9,305 bases of DNA, taken from NCBI GenBank assembly GCA_049642705.1, contig JBARPB010000092.1, positions 1-9,305 of the forward strand, written 5' to 3'. Position numbers and translations under genes: made by a program. Position 1 is the stretch's first letter. Every line of letters starts with the position of its first letter. Source of the stretch: CAZYPU01 sp049642705 (GTDB lineage: Bacteria; Omnitrophota; Gorgyraeia; JABMRN01; RBG-13-46-9). The notes under the pieces were generated by a model that saw nothing but the letters and a program-made list of their open reading frames with translations, did no database searches and was not told the DNA's origin. Below are positions 1 to 5,629 of the stretch, in pieces.

Positions 1-1
1 A

Positions 2-1012
2 TTCAATAACGACCTGACGGGAACGCAGCAGAAGAATCTGGAAGATATAATAAACGTTAAGATCGTAGACCGCACGCAGCTCATTCTGGATATATTTGCA
101 AGGCGCGCCAGATCCAACGAAGGCAAAATCCAGGTGGAACTGGCGCAGCTTCTATATCTCTTGCCGCGGCTTACGGGAAAAGGTATTTTACTCTCAAGGC
201 TCGGCGGCGGAATAGGAACAAGGGGGCCGGGTGAGCAGAAACTGGAAATCGACCGAAGGAGGATAAAGGATAGGATAACGAAACTAAAAAGGGACCTGGG
301 CAAACTAAACCTGCAGAGGTCCACCCGACGGAAACAACGGGCTAAGTTTTCGCTTCTCTCTATTGCCATCATAGGCTATACAAACTCCGGTAAATCAACC
401 CTTTTAAACGCTTTAACCGAGTCACATGTTTATACGCAGGATAAGCTATTTAGTACCCTTGACCCTACCATAAAAAGCTTTGTCCTTCCGAATAACCAGA
501 AGGTGTTGTTCGTTGACACGGTCGGGTTTTTAAACGAACTGCCCCATCACCTGATAGAGTCCTTCAAAGCTACCCTGGAAGAAGTGGTATGTGCCGATGT
601 CCTGCTCTGCCTTGTGGATATAAGCCACCAAAAGGCAAAAGAGATGCAAAAAGCTGTTTTTGACGTGCTGGCGGAACTTGGTGCAGGCGAGAAGCCCATG
701 ATTACGGCCTTGAACAAGATTGACATGGTAGGCGAGAATGAAATACGGCGATTGACGAGGGAATTCAAAGACGCGATACCCATTTCCGCATTAAAGAAGA
801 TAAATTTTCAAGCCCTGATCGACAAAATCGTGCTGTACCTCAATAACATTGTAAAAACATACACAATTGTCCTGCCCCAGCGTAAAGCCAGCCTGATAAG
901 CCTCATACACGAAAAAGGCCACGTTTTAAAGCGCGAATACCGCGGCGACGAGGTGCATCTCGAAGTCCAGCTCCCAGCGAGCCTGTACGAGAAGATTAAG
1001 AAGGAAATGTAG
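2..1012 (+). CDS. hflX: GTPase HflX, 5'-truncated by window edge
   Basis: Ribosome-associated GTPase of the Obg-HflX group; in characterised members it splits stalled or heat-damaged ribosomes. The reading frame is open from base 2 with no stop, so the gene enters from outside; an apparent GTG start at 134 is internal, because residues upstream of it (FNNDLTGTQQKNLEDI, then VDRTQLILDIFARRA) match the HflX N-terminal domain. In the visible 336 residues, the glycine-rich RLGGGIGTRGPGE segment and a basic helical region precede the G domain: G1 GYTNSGKST (about residues 125-133, bases 374-400), G3 DTVGF, G4 NKID and G5 SALK. A short C-terminal domain follows. Full HflX proteins are usually about 400 residues or more, so the first 60-100 are probably missing. 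It ends 34 nt before the -35 box of the heat-shock promoter; I see no convincing terminator between them. Co-location with chaperone genes fits a stress role. Confidence 0.95.
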   Translation, partial: FNNDLTGTQQKNLEDIINVKIVDRTQLILDIFARRARSNEGKIQVELAQLLYLLPRLTGKGILLSRLGGGIGTRGPGEQKLEIDRRRIKDRITKLKRDLGKLNLQRSTRRKQRAKFSLLSIAIIGYTNSGKSTLLNALTESHVYTQDKLFSTLDPTIKSFVLPNNQKVLFVDTVGFLNELPHHLIESFKATLEEVVCADVLLCLVDISHQKAKEMQKAVFDVLAELGAGEKPMITALNKIDMVGENEIRRLTREFKDAIPISALKKINFQALIDKIVLYLNNIVKTYTIVLPQRKASLISLIHEKGHVLKREYRGDEVHLEVQLPASLYEKIKKEM

Positions 1013-1046
1013 CAACCCGGCATTACCGCCTTCCGATTATTTTCCC

Positions 1047-1074
1047 TTGACAGAAGGTGAATTTGTGCTACAAT
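1047..1074 (+). promoter_or_regulatory. Sigma-70-type promoter of the hrcA operon
   Basis: A perfect -35 TTGACA at 1047-1052 is followed by a 16-nt spacer and a -10 TACAAT at 1069-1074, preceded by TGC (1066-1068), which makes it an extended -10. The expected transcription start is about 1080-1081, directly at the left edge of the CIRCE operator, so a bound repressor would cover the start site. This is a vegetative, not an alternative-sigma, heat-shock promoter, as is usual for CIRCE/HrcA systems. The start site is inferred from spacing only. Confidence 0.85.
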
Positions 1075-1080
1075 AGCACA
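1064..1080. repeat. Inverted repeat over the -10 box sharing the CIRCE core
   Basis: TGTGCTA (1064-1070), spacer CAA, TAGCACA (1074-1080): perfect 7-bp arms that contain the whole -10 hexamer. The hexamers GTGCTA and TAGCAC are also the cores of the two CIRCE arms immediately downstream (TAGCAC at 1082-1087 and GTGCTA at 1101-1106). It could be a degenerate extra HrcA half-site pair or coincidence; the 3-nt spacer is far from the CIRCE spacing of 9. Confidence 0.6.
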
Positions 1081-1107
1081 TTAGCACTCTTTGACTGAGA
1101 GTGCTAA
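1081..1107. promoter_or_regulatory. CIRCE operator (HrcA binding site)
   Basis: TTAGCACTC (1081-1089), a 9-nt spacer, and GAGTGCTAA (1099-1107): a perfect match to the consensus CIRCE inverted repeat with no mismatch. It lies at or just after the predicted transcription start and upstream of hrcA, the classic autoregulatory arrangement. In the transcript the same bases would form a 9-bp hairpin at the extreme 5' end; in characterised systems the transcribed CIRCE can also affect mRNA stability. Confidence 0.98.
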
Positions 1108-1121
1108 ATTTATCTAAAAAG

Positions 1122-1856
1122 ATGACAATAGACAGAGAAAAAAGGCAAAATAGGGTATTAGAGGCCGTTATAAAGGCCCATGTAGCGAGCGCGCTTCCCG
1201 TGGGTTCGAAGAATATAGCCCGCATCCTCGGCTTATCGAGTGCGACCATAAGGAAGGTAATGTTTGAGCTGGAAAGAGAGGGCTATATCACACATCCCTA
1301 TACATCCGCAGGAAGAATACCCACCGACCTGGGATACAGAAGATACGTTGACAGCATGATGCACATCAGAGAATTGCCGCAAGAGGATATGCTATCGAGG
1401 TTGCGGGAGCACGTAAACCGGAAGAGATTTTTTGAAGAGGTAATCGAAGCGGCGTCTTCGGCTGTCTCGAAAATAACGAATTATACAGGCATCGCGCTCT
1501 CGCCGAGCAATAGGTTATATTTCGACGGCACATACCACATGCTTGAGCAGCCGGAATTCAGGGAACTGGATGCGGCGCGTGATTTTCTGAGAGCCATCGA
1601 AGAGGGAAACGAACTCATGTGCATCATGAACCGGGACCTGGAAGCAAACGAAACCGCGATCCACATAGGCCGCGAGAATATGTACGAAGAACTGCGCGGC
1701 TGCGCCATCATAACATCCACCTATAGGTTCAAGAAGCGCCCGTCCGGCAACATAGGCGTTATCGGCCCCATGCGCATGCGATACGAAGAGGTCGTGCCCA
1801 TTGTGGAGTGCCTTGCCGAAATGATGACGGAAGCGCTTGAAGGGATTTCCGCGTGA
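1122..1856 (+). CDS. hrcA: Heat-inducible transcription repressor HrcA, short form
   Basis: Repressor of the CIRCE regulon, expected to bind the operator at 1081-1107 and to be released when GroE chaperones are occupied by unfolded protein. An N-terminal winged helix (residues about 8-77) shows the family signatures PVGSK, LSSATIRKVMFELEREGYI and TSAGRIPTDLGYRRYVD. The C-terminal family block is present: FDGTYHMLEQPEF (134-146) and GNIGVIGPMRMRYEEVVPIVE near the end. At 244 residues it is about 100 shorter than typical HrcA (about 340): the text jumps from the TNYTGIALSP region (to about residue 128) straight to RLYFDGT, so part of the GAF-like domain and the inserted dimerisation domain appear absent. 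ATG 1122 is preferred; an in-frame GTG at 1101 lies inside the CIRCE right arm. No clear Shine-Dalgarno sequence precedes the ATG. The stop overlaps the grpE start by 4 nt. Confidence 0.93.
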   Translation: MTIDREKRQNRVLEAVIKAHVASALPVGSKNIARILGLSSATIRKVMFELEREGYITHPYTSAGRIPTDLGYRRYVDSMMHIRELPQEDMLSRLREHVNRKRFFEEVIEAASSAVSKITNYTGIALSPSNRLYFDGTYHMLEQPEFRELDAARDFLRAIEEGNELMCIMNRDLEANETAIHIGRENMYEELRGCAIITSTYRFKKRPSGNIGVIGPMRMRYEEVVPIVECLAEMMTEALEGISA

Positions 1857-2359
1857 ACAAACACAAAGAAAAAAAACAAGCGAAAGAGGCCGAGGCCGTA
1901 GATTATAAAGATAAGTGGTTGCGCGCTCTTGCGGAATACGAAAATCTCAAGAAACGCATCGAAAGGGAAAAGGCAGAGACTGTAAAGTTTTCGAATCAGT
2001 TTTTGATAATAGAGCTTTTCCCCATAATGGACTCATTTGACAGCGCCTTAAAATCTATCGAAAATTCGAACGACAGGGAATCGTTTTTGAAGGGCCTCAA
2101 GATGCTCCAGGGTGAGTTTCACAGCGTACTCGAGGTAAACGGCCTTAAAAAGATTAAGACGGTAGGCGAGAAATTCGATCCGAACTTCCATGAGGCACAG
2201 GAAGAGATATTCGATAAGTTTCCGCAGGGCGTCATAGCGGAAGAGATAAGAAGCGGTTATACTTTAAATGACCGGCTCCTAAGGCCGGCACTGGTGAAGG
2301 TTTCGAAGGGAAAAGACGAAAAATCGGAGGTAAAAAATGGCGAAAGTAATAGGGATTGA
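1853..2359 (+). CDS. grpE: Nucleotide exchange factor GrpE
   Basis: Cytoplasmic cochaperone that releases ADP from DnaK. The 168-residue product has a charged helical N-terminal half (WLRALAEYENLKKRIEREKAE, the long dimeric GrpE helix) and the conserved C-terminal beta domain with VGEKFDPNFHEAQEE and the signature ending SGYTLNDRLLRPALVKVSKG. Length is at the short end of the family because little acidic tail precedes the helix. The start is GTG at 1853, in the GTGA overlap with the hrcA stop; GAAGGGA at 1839-1845 is a suitably spaced ribosome-binding site. The 3' end overlaps dnaK by 23 nt, so the last codons of grpE contain the dnaK ribosome-binding site and start. Translational coupling with both neighbours is likely. 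Confidence 0.96.
   Translation: MNKHKEKKQAKEAEAVDYKDKWLRALAEYENLKKRIEREKAETVKFSNQFLIIELFPIMDSFDSALKSIENSNDRESFLKGLKMLQGEFHSVLEVNGLKKIKTVGEKFDPNFHEAQEEIFDKFPQGVIAEEIRSGYTLNDRLLRPALVKVSKGKDEKSEVKNGESNRD
2326..2330 (+). promoter_or_regulatory. dnaK ribosome-binding site inside grpE
   Basis: GGAGG six bases before ATG 2337. It is the strongest Shine-Dalgarno match in the window and lies within the grpE coding region, so dnaK can be initiated independently at a high rate, in keeping with the larger DnaK demand relative to HrcA and GrpE. Confidence 0.85.
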
Positions 2360-4214
2360 TTTAGGGACTTCAAACTCGGCGGCTGCTTTTATGGAGAAGG
2401 GCCGGCCTGCAATTATACCGAGCGCCGAAGGCGCAGGCATTGCAAGCGGCAAGGCCTTTCCTTCGTATGTGGCGTTTACAAAAGACGGCCAGAAGCTCGT
2501 CGGAGAACCGGCCAAGCGCCAGGCATCCATAAACCCAGAAGGCACCATAATGGCTGCCAAGAGGAAAATGGGTACGGATTTCAAATTTAAGGTCCATGGC
2601 AAAGAATACACGCCGCAGCAGGTCTCGGCGTTTATTTTACAGAAGATAAAGCAGGACACAGAGAGCTACCTCGGCGATAGCGTAAACGAGGCCGTCATAA
2701 CATGCCCGGCATATTTTAACGACAACCAGAGGCAGGCGACGAAGGACGCGGGCGAAATAGCAGGGCTCACGGTCTTAAGAATCGTAAACGAACCGACGGC
2801 AGCATGCCTCGCTTACGGGTTGAACAAAATAGGCAAGGAGCTTAAGATCATGGTCTTCGACTTCGGAGGCGGCACGCTCGACGTTACCATAATGGAAATG
2901 TGGGCCGAAGGCGGCTTCAAGGTCCTTGCCACAAGCGGCGATACACAACTCGGCGGAACTGATATGGATAAGGTGCTTATAGACTATATTGCCGAGCAGT
3001 TTAAAAAAGAAAGCGCCGTCGATGTAAGAAATGACAAGATGGCCATGCAGCGCCTACGGGAAGCTGCGGAAAAAGCAAAGGTAGAACTTTCGAGTTCCAT
3101 CACTACCGAGATAAACCTTCCGTACATAACCGCGGACCAGACAGGACCGAAACACCTCACGATGTCGCTAAACCGCGCTAAACTGGAAGAGCTTGTCATG
3201 CCTATTATAGACAAGTGCCAGCACCCCATGGAACAGGCTATCGCGGATGCCAAAGTAAAGAAGGCCGACATAAACAAGATCATCATGGTCGGTGGCCCTA
3301 CGCGCATGCCGGTTGTCCAGAAATTCGTGGAAGATTTTGTAGGCAAGAAAATAGAAAGAGGCATAGATCCCATGGAGTGCGTGGCGATGGGCGCGGCTAT
3401 ACAGGGATCTATCATAAAGGGCGATACCAAGGACGTTTTACTTCTCGACGTGACGCCTCTTTCGCTCGGGATTGAAACGCTGGGTGGCGTAACGACAAGG
3501 CTTATCGAACGGAATACCACTATACCGACGAAGAAAAGCCAGACGTTTTCAACGGCGGCCGACAACCAGCCTGCCGTTACCGTGAGGGTTCTCCAGGGCG
3601 AGAGGCAGATGGCAAACGACAATACGGAGCTCGGCAGGTTTGACCTGGTGGGAATTCCGCCGGCGCCGCGCGGCATGCCGCAGATCGAGGTAACCTTCGA
3701 CATCGACGCCAACGGCATAGTCCACGTGCACGCCAAGGATTTAGGCACGGGCAAAGAGCAATCCATAAAGATAACCGCGCCCAAGAAGCTTTCCAAAGAA
3801 GAGATAGAGAATATGGTCAAACAGGCGGAGAAATTTGCCGAAGAGGACAAGACGAGAAAGGAGGAGGTAGATACGATAAATCAAGCCGATACACTCGTCT
3901 ATACGGTAGAAAAATCGTTGAAAGATTACGGCAACAAGATATCCGCCTCTGAAAAAGAAAATATAGAAAAAAAGATAAAAGAAACCAAAGAGGCGATAGG
4001 CTCAAAAGATGTTAACAAGATTAAAAAAGTAGCGGAAGAGCTTACAAAGGCCTCTCAGAAATTGGGTGAAGAAATATATAAAGATGCGCAGAAGAAGTCC
4101 GCCTCCGCCAAGGCTTCGGCGGACAAGCAGCAGAAACCCGGAGAGAAGAAGAAGGACGATGTCGTCGACGCCGAATACAAGGTAGAAGACGAAGGAGACA
4201 AGGGCAAGAAGTGA
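2337..4214 (+). CDS. dnaK: Molecular chaperone DnaK (Hsp70)
   Basis: ATP-driven cytoplasmic chaperone working with DnaJ and GrpE. Of 625 residues, about 1-365 form the ATPase domain: phosphate-1 motif GIDLGTSNS at 6-14, PAYFNDNQRQATKDAG, the FDFGGGTLDV phosphate-2 motif, SGDTQLGGTDMD and VGGPTRMP. The interdomain linker DVLLLDV is 366-372. The substrate-binding beta domain follows (TPLSLGIETLGG, QGERQMANDN, PPAPRGMPQIEVTFDID), then the helical lid from about 490 and a charged tail with DDVVDAEYKVED. The linker lies about 22 residues earlier than in E. coli because the KRKMGTDFKFKVHGKEYTPQQ region lacks the Gram-negative insert. GTSNSAAA, NPEGTI and SGDTQLGGTDMD resemble the Thermoplasma-type DnaK more than common bacterial ones (compared from memory). 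The tail carries a palindrome-encoded SASAKASADK at 588-597. ATG 2337 has GGAGG upstream; the stop overlaps dnaJ by 4 nt. Confidence 0.98.
   Translation: MAKVIGIDLGTSNSAAAFMEKGRPAIIPSAEGAGIASGKAFPSYVAFTKDGQKLVGEPAKRQASINPEGTIMAAKRKMGTDFKFKVHGKEYTPQQVSAFILQKIKQDTESYLGDSVNEAVITCPAYFNDNQRQATKDAGEIAGLTVLRIVNEPTAACLAYGLNKIGKELKIMVFDFGGGTLDVTIMEMWAEGGFKVLATSGDTQLGGTDMDKVLIDYIAEQFKKESAVDVRNDKMAMQRLREAAEKAKVELSSSITTEINLPYITADQTGPKHLTMSLNRAKLEELVMPIIDKCQHPMEQAIADAKVKKADINKIIMVGGPTRMPVVQKFVEDFVGKKIERGIDPMECVAMGAAIQGSIIKGDTKDVLLLDVTPLSLGIETLGGVTTRLIERNTTIPTKKSQTFSTAADNQPAVTVRVLQGERQMANDNTELGRFDLVGIPPAPRGMPQIEVTFDIDANGIVHVHAKDLGTGKEQSIKITAPKKLSKEEIENMVKQAEKFAEEDKTRKEEVDTINQADTLVYTVEKSLKDYGNKISASEKENIEKKIKETKEAIGSKDVNKIKKVAEELTKASQKLGEEIYKDAQKKSASAKASADKQQKPGEKKKDDVVDAEYKVEDEGDKGKK
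4098..4123. repeat. GC-rich palindromic repeat inside the dnaK tail
   Basis: TCCGCC occurs twice in tandem (4098-4103, 4104-4109), then an 8-nt loop AAGGCTTC (4110-4117), then GGCGGA (4118-4123), the exact reverse complement of TCCGCC. In the dnaK frame it reads SASAKASAD (followed by K597), a low-complexity insert between the lid helices and the charged C-terminal tail. From memory, similar SAKASADK strings recur in unrelated proteins of candidate-phylum genomes, which would make this a dispersed palindrome tolerated in frame; the window holds only one copy, so dispersal is not shown here. Confidence 0.65.
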
Positions 4215-5359
4215 GTAAACGCGACTATTACGAAGTACTGGGCGTAAGCAAAAATGCCACCTCAGATGAGATAAAACGCGCCTACAGGAAACTGGCAGTG
4301 CAGTACCACCCGGACAAACACCAGGGCGACAAAGGTGCCGAAGAGAAATTCAAGGAGATTTCCGAGGCCTACGAGGTCCTAAGTGACGCCAATAAAAAAT
4401 CCACTTATGACCAGTTTGGCCACGAGGGCCTGAGGGGTGCTTTTGGAAGGGGCGGTTTCAGCTGGCAGGATTTCTCGCATTTCGAAGATGTATCGGATAT
4501 CTTCGGCAGCCTCGGCGATATTTTCGGCGATTTCGGATTCGACGAATTGTTTGGTTTTAGCCGGCAGAGAAGGCCGAGGGGCCCGCGCCGGGGCAGGGAT
4601 ATCGAGTATGAATTAAAAATAGACTTTATCGAAGCCGTATTGGGTGCCGAAGAAAATATAGAAATTTCCCGCTACGATACATGCAGCGCATGCAGAGGAA
4701 GCGGCGCAAAACCCGGCACGAAAGATACTGTTTGTTCTAGATGTAACGGTAGGGGCCAGGTAAGCACGACGAGCGGTTTTTTCAGCATATCCCGGACGTG
4801 CTCCGGTTGCGGCGGCTCGGGCAGGGTCATAAAAAACCTCTGCCAGAAATGTAACGGCACCGGCAAGGTAAAAGAAGCTCGAAAAATCAAGGTTAAGATC
4901 CCCGCCGGCGTTGATACGGGAATAAGACTAAGGGTTGCGCACGAAGGAGACGCGGGTGAAAAAGGCAGCCCGAGAGGCGACCTCTACATCGCGATATACG
5001 TAAGAGAGCACAAGCTGTTCAGGCGGCATAATAACGATATATACTGCGACGCGAAGGTAAGTTTCACCCAGGCGGTGTTCGGGGCCGAACTGGACATCCC
5101 GGCGGTGAACGGGAAGGTAAAGATGAAGATACCGCCGGGGGTGCCAAGCGGAAAGGTTTTCAGGTTAAAAGGAAAAGGGGTTTCTAACCTGTTGTACGGT
5201 TCGGGAGTGGGCGACCAGCTGGTCAGGGTCACAGTTAATGTTCCCCAGCGCCTCACGGAAGAGCAAAAAAAACTTCTTAAAGAGTTCGCGCGAACCTTGG
5301 GAGAAAAATCAACGCCGAAAAAAGGTTTTATTGCTAAGGTAAAAAAAGCGTTCGAATAG
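4211..5359 (+). CDS. dnaJ: Chaperone DnaJ (Hsp40, type I)
   Basis: Cochaperone that delivers unfolded substrates to DnaK and stimulates its ATPase. The 382-residue product has the full type I layout: J domain about 4-70 with the catalytic HPD at 33-35 (YHPDK), a Gly/Phe region about 70-117 rich in DIFG and DFG repeats, and a zinc-binding domain with four CxxCxGxG motifs starting at C158 (CSACRGSG), C175 (CSRCNGRG), C197 (CSGCGGSG) and C211 (CQKCNGTG). All eight cysteines are present, so both zinc centres should form. Two C-terminal substrate-binding domains follow, with HEGDAGEKGSPRGDLYI and KVKMKIPPGVPSGKVFRLKGKG. The start is GTG at 4211, overlapping the dnaK stop (GTGA), with AAGGG at 4200-4204 as ribosome-binding site. 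The length and motifs are normal for the family. Confidence 0.98.
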   Translation: MSKRDYYEVLGVSKNATSDEIKRAYRKLAVQYHPDKHQGDKGAEEKFKEISEAYEVLSDANKKSTYDQFGHEGLRGAFGRGGFSWQDFSHFEDVSDIFGSLGDIFGDFGFDELFGFSRQRRPRGPRRGRDIEYELKIDFIEAVLGAEENIEISRYDTCSACRGSGAKPGTKDTVCSRCNGRGQVSTTSGFFSISRTCSGCGGSGRVIKNLCQKCNGTGKVKEARKIKVKIPAGVDTGIRLRVAHEGDAGEKGSPRGDLYIAIYVREHKLFRRHNNDIYCDAKVSFTQAVFGAELDIPAVNGKVKMKIPPGVPSGKVFRLKGKGVSNLLYGSGVGDQLVRVTVNVPQRLTEEQKKLLKEFARTLGEKSTPKKGFIAKVKKAFE

Positions 5360-5371
5360 GGAGCGAGATAC

Positions 5372-5629
5372 ATGCCGACATACGAATACAAATGCACGAA
5401 ATGCGCTCATACATTTGAACAATTTCAGAGCATGACGGCAGAGCCCGTAAAAAGGTGCCCAAAGTGCAAAGGCAAAGTAAAGCGCCTTATTGGCCGAGGC
5501 GCAGGAATTATTTTTAAGGGCTCGGGATTTTACGCGACAGATTACAGGGAAAAAAGCGAAAAACCTTCGTGCCCAATTGACAAAGACCGCAGCGAAGGTT
5601 GCAAATCCTGCCCAAATAACAATGGCTGA
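5372..5629 (+). CDS. FmdB-family small zinc-ribbon protein
   Basis: An 85-residue protein of the FmdB/CxxC_CxxC_SSSS family, whose biochemical role is not firmly known; a regulatory or nucleic-acid-binding role is usually guessed. It begins MPTYEYKCTKCAHTFE, the family signature, with zinc-ribbon cysteines C8, C11, C29 and C32. The conserved RLIGRGAGIIFKGSGFYATDYR follows at 38-59. The C-terminal tail adds three more cysteines (C67, C77, C80) in place of the Ser/Cys-rich tail usual in the family; they may form a second metal site. ATG 5372 lies 12 nt after the dnaJ stop with AGGGAG at 5358-5363 in front, so it is very probably co-transcribed with the chaperones. Its 3' end overlaps the next gene by 8 nt. 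Confidence 0.88.
   Translation: MPTYEYKCTKCAHTFEQFQSMTAEPVKRCPKCKGKVKRLIGRGAGIIFKGSGFYATDYREKSEKPSCPIDKDRSEGCKSCPNNNG

Noticed and set aside
134..136. GTG as the hflX start
   Set aside because: The frame upstream to base 2 encodes recognisable HflX N-terminal residues, so this is internal.
1013..1046. Possible terminator after hflX
   Set aside because: No stem followed by a T-run is visible; the T-rich TTATTTT at 1038-1044 lacks a preceding hairpin.
1485..1520. Frameshift or broken hrcA as the reason for its short length
   Set aside because: The frame is continuous through the junction and both flanks match the family in the same frame, so it looks like a clean in-frame loss; only read data could exclude an assembly deletion.
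3215..3475. Plus-strand open frame inside dnaK in another frame
   Set aside because: It is wholly within dnaK, its product shows no domain, and the dnaK frame is intact through it.
2984..3850. Long minus-strand open frame (288 codons) opposite dnaK
   Set aside because: Long open frames antisense to dnaK are a well-known effect of its codon bias; the translation has no recognisable domain and the + strand is certain.
5490..5621. Upstream extension of the DUF1015 gene
   Set aside because: The 44 extra residues lie within fmdB, look unlike the family and precede the conserved MAEIKPF start.
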